Part shown: positions 33,186 to 40,067 of the stretch, one piece after another
Numbering within the stretch: position 1 is the first letter of the stretch
Layout: every line of letters begins with the position of its first letter
From: Curtobacterium sp. Leaf261
Lineage (GTDB): Bacteria > Actinomycetota > Actinomycetes > Actinomycetales > Microbacteriaceae
Assembly (NCBI RefSeq): GCF_001422205.1
Contig: NZ_LMMJ01000014.1
Span: 31,152-95,151, forward strand
Reading direction: 5' to 3'
DNA: 64,000 bases
The notes under the pieces: generated by a model
What the model saw: only the letters and a program-made list of their open reading frames with translations
Told to the model about the DNA's origin: nothing
Databases searched by the model: none
Translations under genes and position numbers: made by a program

Positions 33186-33263
33186 ATGACCAAGTACGGG
33201 TACGACGCTGTCAGTAACTCCATTACTCGCCCGTCCGGGAGCCTGTTGGACTCCTGGACCTAA
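33186..33263 (+). pseudogene. Displaced rhs gene fragment
   Basis: A 25-codon reading (MTKYGYDAVSNSITRPSG...) joins two pieces of Rhs repeat. The first resembles the sequence at about 31420-31450. The last 25 bases (33237-33261) are identical to 30564-30588 in the rhs gene. It ends in a stop inside the repeat. It looks like the 5' joint of an older toxin tip left behind when the current tip was acquired. Confidence 0.65.
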
Positions 33264-33409
33264 GTTCGATGTGCCCACTAGCACCCGGCTCGTGCAAGGC
33301 GGGGAATCTGACACCAGGTTCATTGTAGGCACTCACGCTCCTAACGAAATTATTGGGAAACGTCCTACCTAATGCCCCCAGCGCTGTGTATCGAAGTGAT
33401 GTGCGCTCG

Positions 33410-33703
33410 ATGACATATTCCGAGGACACGTATGAGTGGGCGGAGAGATTCGTCAAAAACCTACCCGAATTAGTTGAAGTAAGCATCATCAAGGGCCCAG
33501 CCTATTCGAACCGCATGGCCATGGTGTCATTGGTTGGTAGTACGCACTTTTGCGAACTTTCCGTATGGGACTCAGGGGACGCAGAGTACTATCTTGGCCC
33601 AAGGAGCGATATTAATACGGAGTATCGAAGCCTAGAGAATCACAACGACCTGAGGCAACTATTTCAGGAATTCGAGAGCTTCGCCTTAGGGAAATTAAAC
33701 TAG
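33410..33703 (+). CDS. Orphan immunity-type protein (candidate)
   Basis: From the ATG at 33410 this is a 97-residue acidic protein (MTYSEDTYEWAERFVKNLPE...) with no signal or membrane segment. Its GC content is clearly below that of the flanks. It follows the displaced rhs fragment, which is the usual position of an immunity gene retained after its toxin was lost. No family was recognised. An upstream ATG at 33353 would add 19 residues. Confidence 0.5.
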   Translation: MTYSEDTYEWAERFVKNLPELVEVSIIKGPAYSNRMAMVSLVGSTHFCELSVWDSGDAEYYLGPRSDINTEYRSLENHNDLRQLFQEFESFALGKLN

Positions 33704-33944
33704 AAGGCTGTAGCTTGGCGCTTAGCGTTCTCATCACGCGGGAACCGTTGGCGTCCCGGGCGAAGCTTCGTACCTACCTTTGTCTACGCTTGGTTTCGGA
33801 GGCTGTTCACCTGACGATCCATGTGTGTCACAATCGTTCATCATGACCATGAACGACTCTTCATTTGAGGACTTGCCAGTCAAGGGTTATGGAGGTGTCG
33901 ACGGAGGGCTTAGCGACGGGTAACAGTTTTCACGGGATGAATAT

Positions 33945-34379
33945 ATGAAAAGCGCAATCAAAATATCTGTGGTGGTAATTGGCGCGGTGCTAGCAGCCAT
34001 GTTATTCTCAGCCTGTTCGTCAAACTCTTCGCCTGAAACACCCAATATCGAGACCCGATTAAATGCGGGTGAGACAGACAAATTCGCCATCAAGACGTGC
34101 GCGTTGTGGAAAAAATATAGCCAGTCAACGAACGGCCTAAAGATGGAGCCGGGCGTTTCGGTAACAATGAAGCAGGTAAAGTCACTCGCGGAAGCTGAGG
34201 GTAAATTCGGGGCAAAAGTCGAAGACGATCCGAACTTCACTGCACGCTCTGCGAACGAACGAGTCGCTCTATGCAAGCTCGTAGGGGACGTGAGCAAAAT
34301 CGGCGCCCCCGGGGAAAAATATGTTGTCGTCTATGTCAAGAAGGAAGGCTTCTTGTCGGGTTTCGTTTACTCGAAGTAG
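33945..34379 (+). CDS. Small lipoprotein of low GC content
   Basis: This 144-residue protein has a Lys-rich start, a hydrophobic core and a lipobox (LFSAC) at about residue 24. The mature part contains two Cys and an amphipathic helix but no known domain. GC content is well below the regional average, suggesting recent transfer with the toxin cassette. The 240 bp before it hold no convincing gene, but TCGTTCAT/ATGAACGA forms an inverted repeat near 33835-33858 that may be regulatory. Confidence 0.6.
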   Translation: MKSAIKISVVVIGAVLAAMLFSACSSNSSPETPNIETRLNAGETDKFAIKTCALWKKYSQSTNGLKMEPGVSVTMKQVKSLAEAEGKFGAKVEDDPNFTARSANERVALCKLVGDVSKIGAPGEKYVVVYVKKEGFLSGFVYSK

Positions 34380-34807
34380 TACTTCCCAGCCCCAACAATA
34401 GTCGGGCGGCGGCGCGTAACAGACGTTCCGGTAGCCGATCGTCTACCAGACAGGCCCGCATGCCGCGACGCACCTACTTTCAAGTCGCCAACTCAGCTGT
34501 CTCTGGTCTCTCGATGCGCCAGAGCGTCGCCGGCGGCTCGTCGAATCACCCGTCGCTTGTGCGTCGTCAGGCCTCGAAAATCGTTGGGACGGCGCGAGCG
34601 CGATGGCTCGATACCGATACTCGGAATCGTTTCCGTAATGGCACCCCGCAGGCACAGTGATGCGAATATGCCCACAAGCAGGGAATCAAACTGTGGGGCT
34701 CCAGTCAATCGCGTGACGTGCCCGCCAAAGGATCCCCTGTCGGCCACCACGAACAGCTGCTGACGGGCACATCATGGTCCCGGCTCATTTCTGTTCAGAA
34801 TGCGGCT
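34380..34807. other. Intergenic stretch without a supported gene; contains island palindrome
   Basis: No reading frame here has a convincing start, composition and length together. It holds one copy of the island palindrome, GGTAGCCGATCGTCTACC at 34430-34447, just after the lipoprotein gene. A weak 85-codon minus-strand frame (34493-34750) was not accepted. The stretch may be debris of older genes. Confidence 0.5.
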
Positions 34808-35221
34808 ATGAGCCCAGCTCGAACCGCCTGCCTGATCGGCGGGATCCTCCTTGCCGTCGGCGGGCTCCTGTGCGGGGGTGCGGTCCTCGCCCAGGTCACG
34901 TCCGAACCGGACGTCGGCGCGAACATTCGTGCTGCCGCCCTGCTGTTCTTTCGGCAGCCACTTGCTTACCTCCGCGCGGTACTCCTCTTCGTCAGCTTGA
35001 CTCTCTACGGCCGGTCCGTCCCACCGGCGCAACGGGGATACTCGATGCTTCAGAATGAGATCGTCTTCGCCGCGATCCGCACCATAACCACGTGGCGCCG
35101 CCTGGACGATCGCCGTGAAAACCGGCTTGATTACAGAGTGACCGACCTCCGCGAACTTGAGGGACAGGCCAAAGTTTTCGTGCAGCAGCGTGACACCCCC
35201 GGCCGGCCTTCCTCGCGATGA
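34808..35221 (+). CDS. Putative two-helix membrane protein
   Basis: From the ATG at 34808 this is a 137-residue protein. It has one strong hydrophobic helix (ACLIGGILLAVGGLLCGGAV), a second near residues 40-65 (ending LLFVSLTLYG) and a charged cytoplasmic tail. No family was recognised. The opposite strand is also open over most of this stretch, so the call rests on the membrane segments. A 7-bp inverted repeat begins at its stop codon. Confidence 0.4.
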   Translation: MSPARTACLIGGILLAVGGLLCGGAVLAQVTSEPDVGANIRAAALLFFRQPLAYLRAVLLFVSLTLYGRSVPPAQRGYSMLQNEIVFAAIRTITTWRRLDDRRENRLDYRVTDLRELEGQAKVFVQQRDTPGRPSSR

Positions 35222-35238
35222 TGGTACGCGAACCATCA
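35219..35238. terminator. Hairpin at the end of the membrane protein gene
   Basis: TGATGGT at 35219-35225 pairs with ACCATCA at 35232-35238 across 6 nt. It overlaps the stop codon and is followed by an AT-rich stretch (gataatataaagtatg). It could be a weak terminator or part of the next promoter. Confidence 0.35.
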
Positions 35239-35272
35239 GACGATCCAGTAAGCGCCGATAATATAAAGTATG

Positions 35273-35599
35273 TCAGTCTGAGTCTTTGCCGTGCCCCGCA
35301 GGCTCACGTAACAGGGTAAGGACCGCGTCTGCTGCCGGGCCCATCCCCTGGTCGCCGCTGATGCGGAACGCCTCAACGATGACCTCCGCGAGGATCTCGC
35401 GGTCCGGGAGGACGACCGGCACGGTCGGTGCAGTGACGGATGCGAGCCAACGGTCGAACTCGGCCTGGTGCTCAGCGGTGCTGGCGACGAACGCGTTGCG
35501 GAGCTGTCGCACGTACGCCTCCCGCACCTGCGGCCCCGGCCGGAAGCTCTGGACGCTTCCCTGCGCGCACGACCGGGCTCGAGAACTGCCGGCGGGCAC
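35273..35599 (-). CDS. Hypothetical protein
   Basis: The frame encodes up to 108 residues. The last 80 look like a real helical soluble domain (REAYVRQLRNAFVASTAEHQ, then ILAEVIVEAFRISGDQGMGP). The first 25 residues are Arg/Ser-rich and may not be translated. It could be the C-terminal remnant of a longer gene. A GC-rich inverted repeat (AGCCCCCGG/CCGGGGGCT, about 35613-35652) lies upstream. The function is unknown. Confidence 0.4.
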   Translation of the reverse strand: MPAGSSRARSCAQGSVQSFRPGPQVREAYVRQLRNAFVASTAEHQAEFDRWLASVTAPTVPVVLPDREILAEVIVEAFRISGDQGMGPAADAVLTLLREPAGHGKDSD

Positions 35600-35753
35600 A
35601 GAGAAGCCCCCGGGCGGTTCGGGGGAGAACCAGCGCCGGGGGCTGTCGTCGTCAACCGAGGAGGGGCCTCGATCGACGGTCCCCGTCGACTTGGGGGGAA
35701 GCCGACTCCATCACGGTACGCCTGGGGTCTGACGTCGCCGGCACGAGTCCGGC

Positions 35754-36068
35754 TCAGGCCGCGTCGATCGCTGCCGGCGTCGCCCGGTGCCGGACGGCCG
35801 CTCGCCACACCCACGCCTGGAACGCGCGACCGTCGTCGAGCCAGCGGACGCACACGGCGTCCGGTGTCGAGGACACCGCCACGGCGTCGACGCGGGACTG
35901 AGTGCCGTCGAGCGCCTGCACCCATGCGCGCACCGGACGGAGGCCGCTGCCCTCGATCGGGGCTCCAATCGCCTCGGGCGAGAGCGAGTACCGCGCCTCC
36001 TCGGGCGCGGTGTACCGATCCCGTCGACGGCCTCCCACGCCTCGCAGCGTAGGAGTCAGCTCCGACAC
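35754..36068 (-). CDS. Hypothetical protein
   Basis: The 104-residue protein starts with GTG at 36068. It has a basic N-terminus and a C-terminal half with a beta-rich look (VRAWVQALDGTQSRVDAVAV, VCVRWLDDGRAFQAWVW). No family was recognised. It is divergent from the TIR gene, separated by 86 bp that must hold both promoters. Confidence 0.5.
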   Translation of the reverse strand: MSELTPTLRGVGGRRRDRYTAPEEARYSLSPEAIGAPIEGSGLRPVRAWVQALDGTQSRVDAVAVSSTPDAVCVRWLDDGRAFQAWVWRAAVRHRATPAAIDAA

Positions 36069-36154
36069 GCTCGTGACACCCGGACAGATGATGTCCCCAC
36101 CGCTCGTGTCTGCTGCTCCGGCTAAGGTTTCCTCACCAACCCGAGGGAGTCATT

Positions 36155-36700
36155 GTGGCAAGTCTGTTGAAGTCGTACACGCGGCATAAGACGTTTATCT
36201 CCTACCACCACGCGGACGAGGCGGAGGTGGCGGCTTTCATCGATCACTTCGACCACGACCACGACGTACTGATTTCGCGCGGCATCGGTGCTTCGATGGC
36301 TGGGGACGTCATTGACAGCACCAACGCGGACTACATCAAGCAGCGCATCCGTCAGCTGTATCTCCGGAACAGCTCGGTGACGCTGGTCATGGTCGGTGCT
36401 GAGACCTGGGGACGACGATTCGTGGATTGGGAGGTCGCGGCCTCTCTGCGGAACACAGCAACGTCGAGCCGCAACGGACTTCTCGCGATCACGTTGCCAT
36501 CGATCGCGAACTCCACCCGGCAGCTCCCTGCTCGGGTGGACGACAACGTCGACGGGACCGATGGATACGCGCGCTGGATGAAGTACCCGACGAGCACGCT
36601 GGACCTGGGGCAGATTATCGACGCTGCTTACACGCGGCGGACGACGCATGCCTCGGTTGTGGACAACAGCCGTGCACTTCGTCAGCGCAATGCAAGCTGA
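36155..36700 (+). CDS. ThsB-like TIR-domain protein (sensor/signal enzyme)
   Basis: The 181-residue protein matches the Thoeris ThsB TIR-like family throughout. It begins HKTFISYHHADEAEVAAFID (residues 11-30), then YIKQRIRQLYLRNSSVTLVM (60-79), then RRFVDWEVAASL (87-98), with Glu 93 in the position of the catalytic acid. In Thoeris, ThsB enzymes sense phage infection and make a nucleotide signal from NAD+ that switches on a partner. The GTG start follows GAGGGAG. Its 3' end overlaps a SLATT membrane gene, suggesting that protein is the partner. Confidence 0.85.
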   Translation: MASLLKSYTRHKTFISYHHADEAEVAAFIDHFDHDHDVLISRGIGASMAGDVIDSTNADYIKQRIRQLYLRNSSVTLVMVGAETWGRRFVDWEVAASLRNTATSSRNGLLAITLPSIANSTRQLPARVDDNVDGTDGYARWMKYPTSTLDLGQIIDAAYTRRTTHASVVDNSRALRQRNAS

Positions 36701-37598
36701 TCCGCTCGGGCTGGATGACTCGCAGCTACCCGGCTTCTTTCACGCGGCCGACGCGGCGTCCCTTCGGGGACAGCGAATTGCTCTCTGGGGCAACCGCGTT
36801 CGGTCCGCGGGCGCGGTTGCTGCCGCGATTGGCGGCGCGCTCACGCTAGTTGTTGGGTCGTTCGATCTGTGGGCGCTCGTGACGCTGGTTGGCTTCATCG
36901 TTGCGTTTGGGGCAGAACTTGTTCTCGGTGTACGGCCACCGGAGCGCAAGTGGTACATGGCGCGAGCGGCCGCCGAGTCGGTGAAGACGTTGAGTTGGCG
37001 CTACTCGGTAGGTGCTGACCCGTTCTTCGTCACCCTCCCGGCGGGTGACGCGGAGAAGCTCTTCCGTACCCGAATCGGGCAGGTTGCTCGCCAAGTTTCG
37101 GAAGCGGTCGCGCCTCCGGAGGGTGACGGAGCCGCCCCAACTGAGGCCATGGAATTCCTTCGTGCTGCAACCACAGCGCAGCAGCGCGAGGTGTACTTAC
37201 GCGATCGGACCAGGGCGCAGCGAGATTGGTATACCCGCAAGGCGACGTCCAACGCACGAGCGTCGTTTGCCTGGCGTGCGACGCTCGTCGGCGCAGAGCT
37301 TGTCGCTATTGCACTGGCAACGCTCCGCTTTGCCGGCGTCTGGGACGTCGACCTCGCGGGTGTCCTGGCGGCTTTCATCGGTGCCGGCGCAGCCTGGCTC
37401 GCGCTGAAACAGCACACCACTCTCGAATCCGCCTACTCGCTCACTGCAGCCGAGCTACAGAAGCAAGATGCGACACTCACGTCGGCTCTGGACGATGACT
37501 GGGCAAGAGCAGTAGCCGACGCGGAGGAGGCGATCAGCCGTGAGCACACGATGTGGCTCGCCTCTCGAAGCGACGTCAACGAACAGATCGGCAAATAG
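36690..37598 (+). CDS. SLATT/DUF4231-type membrane effector
   Basis: From the ATG at 36690 the protein has 302 residues. Two related units each have a charged helix and a two-helix membrane hairpin. The first hairpin is at about residues 39-80 (VAAAIGGALTLVVG, ALVTLVGFIVAFGAEL). The second is at about 200-255, preceded by VYLRDRTRAQRDWYTRKA, the SLATT/DUF4231 hallmark. SLATT proteins were predicted to be pore-forming effectors of nucleotide-signal defence systems. The 11-bp overlap with the TIR gene suggests coupling. The ATG at 36648 would add 14 residues. Confidence 0.8.
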   Translation: MQADPLGLDDSQLPGFFHAADAASLRGQRIALWGNRVRSAGAVAAAIGGALTLVVGSFDLWALVTLVGFIVAFGAELVLGVRPPERKWYMARAAAESVKTLSWRYSVGADPFFVTLPAGDAEKLFRTRIGQVARQVSEAVAPPEGDGAAPTEAMEFLRAATTAQQREVYLRDRTRAQRDWYTRKATSNARASFAWRATLVGAELVAIALATLRFAGVWDVDLAGVLAAFIGAGAAWLALKQHTTLESAYSLTAAELQKQDATLTSALDDDWARAVADAEEAISREHTMWLASRSDVNEQIGK

Positions 37599-37615
37599 CC
37601 GTCAGGCACGCGTCC

Positions 37616-37640
37616 GATAGCCGCCCGACTACCGAGACGG
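37616..37640. repeat. Island palindrome, copy 2
   Basis: The core TAGCCGCCCGACTA (37618-37631) is an imperfect palindrome followed by CCGAGACGG. It sits between the SLATT gene and the convergent nuclease gene. It resembles the copies at 34430-34447 and 39942-39955, all at 3' ends of genes. Confidence 0.5.
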
Positions 37641-37696
37641 TCAACGGTCGTGCTGGATGCCCACGCCACACTGGACCCGAAGAGGTGGTGCTTCGT

Positions 37697-38323
37697 TCAC
37701 ATCGCCTGTTGTGGCCGCTTCGAATGGTTTCGCGTCGGGCGATGGGGCTGGGTCAGTGACTTCGAGTTCGTACGGCACACCTCGCGCGCTGGCGAGGAGC
37801 ACGTGGGGCAGGGATAGGACAGATCCTGCGACGCGCGTAGGTCGCGTTCCAGGCCGGCGTAGAACTCGTCGTCGGAGGTGCTTGCCGCATCGAGGATCGC
37901 TTGCTCGACCATGTCACGGTGCTTGATGAGGGCGCGGTGAAACCGTTTCGGGTTGTCTGCAACTCGCATCACCTCGGGGGCGACGTCCCACAGCGCTCGT
38001 TGCACAGCAGTGAAGGGGCGCGGCCCACCGAAGTCGCCATTGAGGAGCTGCCGGTCATCGCGGCGAGCCTCAGCGATGAGCAGCATCTCGAGGTAGTCCA
38101 GTTCGAGCTGACTGGTAGCCGTGGCGAGGATGTGTTTGTCGAGGCCGCCTGGCCCTCGACGGTCAAGCACTTGACGGATGAATTCGCCGCTACCGAAGTA
38201 GCCGGACAGGTGCTTCGGGTCGAGCCGAGTGCTCTGGCCGATGTACGACCAGCCGTCCTCGACTGCGTCCGTGCGGAAGACGTAGCCCATCGCATCAGCC
38301 GGTATCTGCACGCTGTGATCCAT
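37697..38323 (-). CDS. GIY-YIG nuclease-like protein
   Basis: The 208-residue protein opens with a GIY-YIG-like core. GYVFRTD (about 13-19) supplies the first Tyr-containing strand, and WSYIGQSTRLD (about 24-34) the second, followed by HLSGYFGSGEFI and later LDYLEMLLIAEARR. A short zinc-binding motif (CPTCSSPAREVC) is near the C-terminus. GIY-YIG domains occur in restriction and homing endonucleases. It is divergent from an adenine methyltransferase gene, which suggests a restriction-modification pair. The ATG at 38323 has GGGGGAGG upstream. Confidence 0.7.
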   Translation of the reverse strand: MDHSVQIPADAMGYVFRTDAVEDGWSYIGQSTRLDPKHLSGYFGSGEFIRQVLDRRGPGGLDKHILATATSQLELDYLEMLLIAEARRDDRQLLNGDFGGPRPFTAVQRALWDVAPEVMRVADNPKRFHRALIKHRDMVEQAILDAASTSDDEFYAGLERDLRASQDLSYPCPTCSSPAREVCRTNSKSLTQPHRPTRNHSKRPQQAM

Positions 38324-38362
38324 CGTTGCCTCCCCCGTCACCCGATCTTCGCCGCAGCCTAA

Positions 38363-38426
38363 CGCTGGCCTTGACCAGCGTGACGGTGGGTCGAGCACCA
38401 TTGTCGTCCGGGTGGTCGACAATGGT
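38363..38426. promoter_or_regulatory. Palindromes in nuclease/methyltransferase promoter region
   Basis: ACCATTGTCG (38397-38406) and CGACAATGGT (38417-38426) form a perfect 10-bp inverted repeat with a 10-bp spacer that covers the methyltransferase GTG start. CGCTGG/CCAGCG with a 6-bp spacer lies at 38363-38380. They fit operators that balance nuclease and methylase expression. Confidence 0.55.
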
Positions 38427-39693
38427 CTGTTGAGCACCGCCGACCTGCCCCAGCCCGTCGACACGTCGGAGCTGCGGAAAGCGCGGGGTGCGTTCTTCAC
38501 GCCGGAACCGCTGACCCGGTTCATCACGGAGTGGGCTGTCCGTGATTCTGGGGATGCGGTCATGGAGCCGTCCGCCGGTGATGCGGCGTTCCTGGTGGAG
38601 GCGGTGCGGCGACTCACTGAGCTAGGAGCCGTTCAGCCAAGCGTGACCGGTGTGGAGATTCACGAGCACAGCGCTCGCGTCGCTGCGGAGCGCGTCCCTG
38701 ATGCTGGCGGTGTGCCGACAGTGATCCACAGCGACTTCTTCCTCGTCGATCCGACCCCGACGTACGACGCGGTGATCGGCAACCCGCCTTACATCCGGTA
38801 TCAGGACTTCACCGGTGAGTCGCGCACGCGGTCTCGGGCGGCGGCACTCAACGCCGGTGTCGCACTGACCGGCCTGGCGTCCAGTTGGGCCGCGTTCACC
38901 ATCCAGTCCGCACTGTTCCTCCGGCCCGGGGGGGCGGATGGGACTCGTGCTGCCCGCCGAGCTGCTGAGCGTGAACTACGCCGCCCCGGTCCGACAGTTC
39001 CTCTTCGACCGGTTCGCCAGCGTCGAGCTGGTGCTGTTCACCGAGCGAGTGTTCCCTGAAGCGGAAGCAGATGTCGTGCTGTTACTCGCGGACGGGTTCG
39101 ATCAGGGCCCCACTGATCACGCCACCATTCGCGAAGCTCAAGACGCTGACGCTCTCACCACGCTCGGAGACGCGCTGCGGTGGTCGCCGAAGCGCCCAGC
39201 AGATAAGTGGACCGGGCTCCTCGTTGGTGCAGACGCGCTCCGTCCACTCCGTCGACTACGGGAGTCCAGGGCGTTCACGGACCTCGAGGACTGGGGCGAC
39301 ACCACGCTCGGCATGGTGACCGGTAACAACAGCTACTTCGCTCTCTCGCCGGCACGAGCCCGTGAACTCGGCCTGGGCCGAGCCGACCTCGTTCGCCTTT
39401 CACCGCCCGGTAGCGCGCACCTCCGCGGGCTGTCCCTCACCCGGCACAACCTCACGGACCTCGGCGCGGCGGGCAAAGCGACGTGGTTGTTCCGGCCCGG
39501 GTCTCGGCTGACTCCAGCCGCAACTGCCTACGTGCAAGCAGGCCATATGGCTGGCGTTGACCAGGCGTACAAGTGCCGGGTGCGACGCACCTGGTACCAA
39601 GTACCGCTGCTGCCACCCGCTGACCTGCTTCTAACGTGCATGAACGTCGACCGGCACGAGGACGCCCGCGAACGACTCGCAGCACCCCGGTAG
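38412..39693 (+). pseudogene. Frameshifted, C-truncated N6-adenine methyltransferase
   Basis: The first frame (GTG at 38412) carries the AdoMet-binding start (RGAFFTPEPLTRFI), EPSAGDAAFL (motif I) and IGNPPYIRY (catalytic NPPY motif IV). The second frame continues from 38938 (MGLVLPAELLSVNY). The join is a run of seven G at 38928-38934; six G would restore one frame. The protein also stops soon after LLLTCMN, before the rest of the target-recognition region usual in Eco57I-like enzymes. It is therefore probably inactive, or switchable by the G tract if the C-terminus is dispensable. Confidence 0.8.
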
Positions 39694-39745
39694 GCACCGC
39701 TCGCGCGGACCTGGGAATGTCGGGTGCCGCCGATACCTTCAGGCC

Positions 39746-39931
39746 ATGGAATTTCTGCACACCGGCCTCGGTGCTCTCGTCGCTGCAGTGGCGGTTGCCT
39801 TCACCGCTATTGTAGCGAGCAAGGCGGCCGCCGCCCTCTGGGTCGCCGTCACGTTCGTCGCGCGAGGCATCTACTGGCTCACCATTGGGTGGTGGGTCAA
39901 CCGGATCAAGGCAGCTCTGATGGGCTACTGA
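39746..39931 (+). CDS. Small membrane protein
   Basis: This 61-residue protein is almost entirely hydrophobic, with two helices (GALVAAVAVAFTAIVASK and WVAVTFVARGIYWLTIGWW) and a basic end (NRIKAAL). There is no known family. It lies between the broken methyltransferase and a convergent nuclease gene and could be an accessory to a defence system; this is speculation. Confidence 0.5.
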   Translation: MEFLHTGLGALVAAVAVAFTAIVASKAAAALWVAVTFVARGIYWLTIGWWVNRIKAALMGY

Positions 39932-39941
39932 CCCGTCTCGA

Positions 39942-39955
39942 TAGCCGATCGGCTA
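39942..39955. repeat. Island palindrome, copy 3 (perfect)
   Basis: TAGCCGATCGGCTA is a perfect 14-bp palindrome followed by CCGGACGG. It lies 10 bp after the small membrane protein stop, in a convergent intergenic space. It is the most perfect copy of the family seen at 34430 and 37618. Confidence 0.6.
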
Positions 39956-40067
39956 CCGGACGGTGCTCTGCTCCCGTGTCCATGCCGGATTTGCGGGGAT
40001 CGCGCTGCCTCGCATGGGTGGTCCGAAACGGGTTCCGGTGACGGTGCCGCTATTGACAGCCTGGGGA

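Noticed and set aside
34493-34750. 85-codon minus-strand frame as a gene
   Set aside because: No ribosome-binding site, family pattern or supportive context; composition is not convincing.
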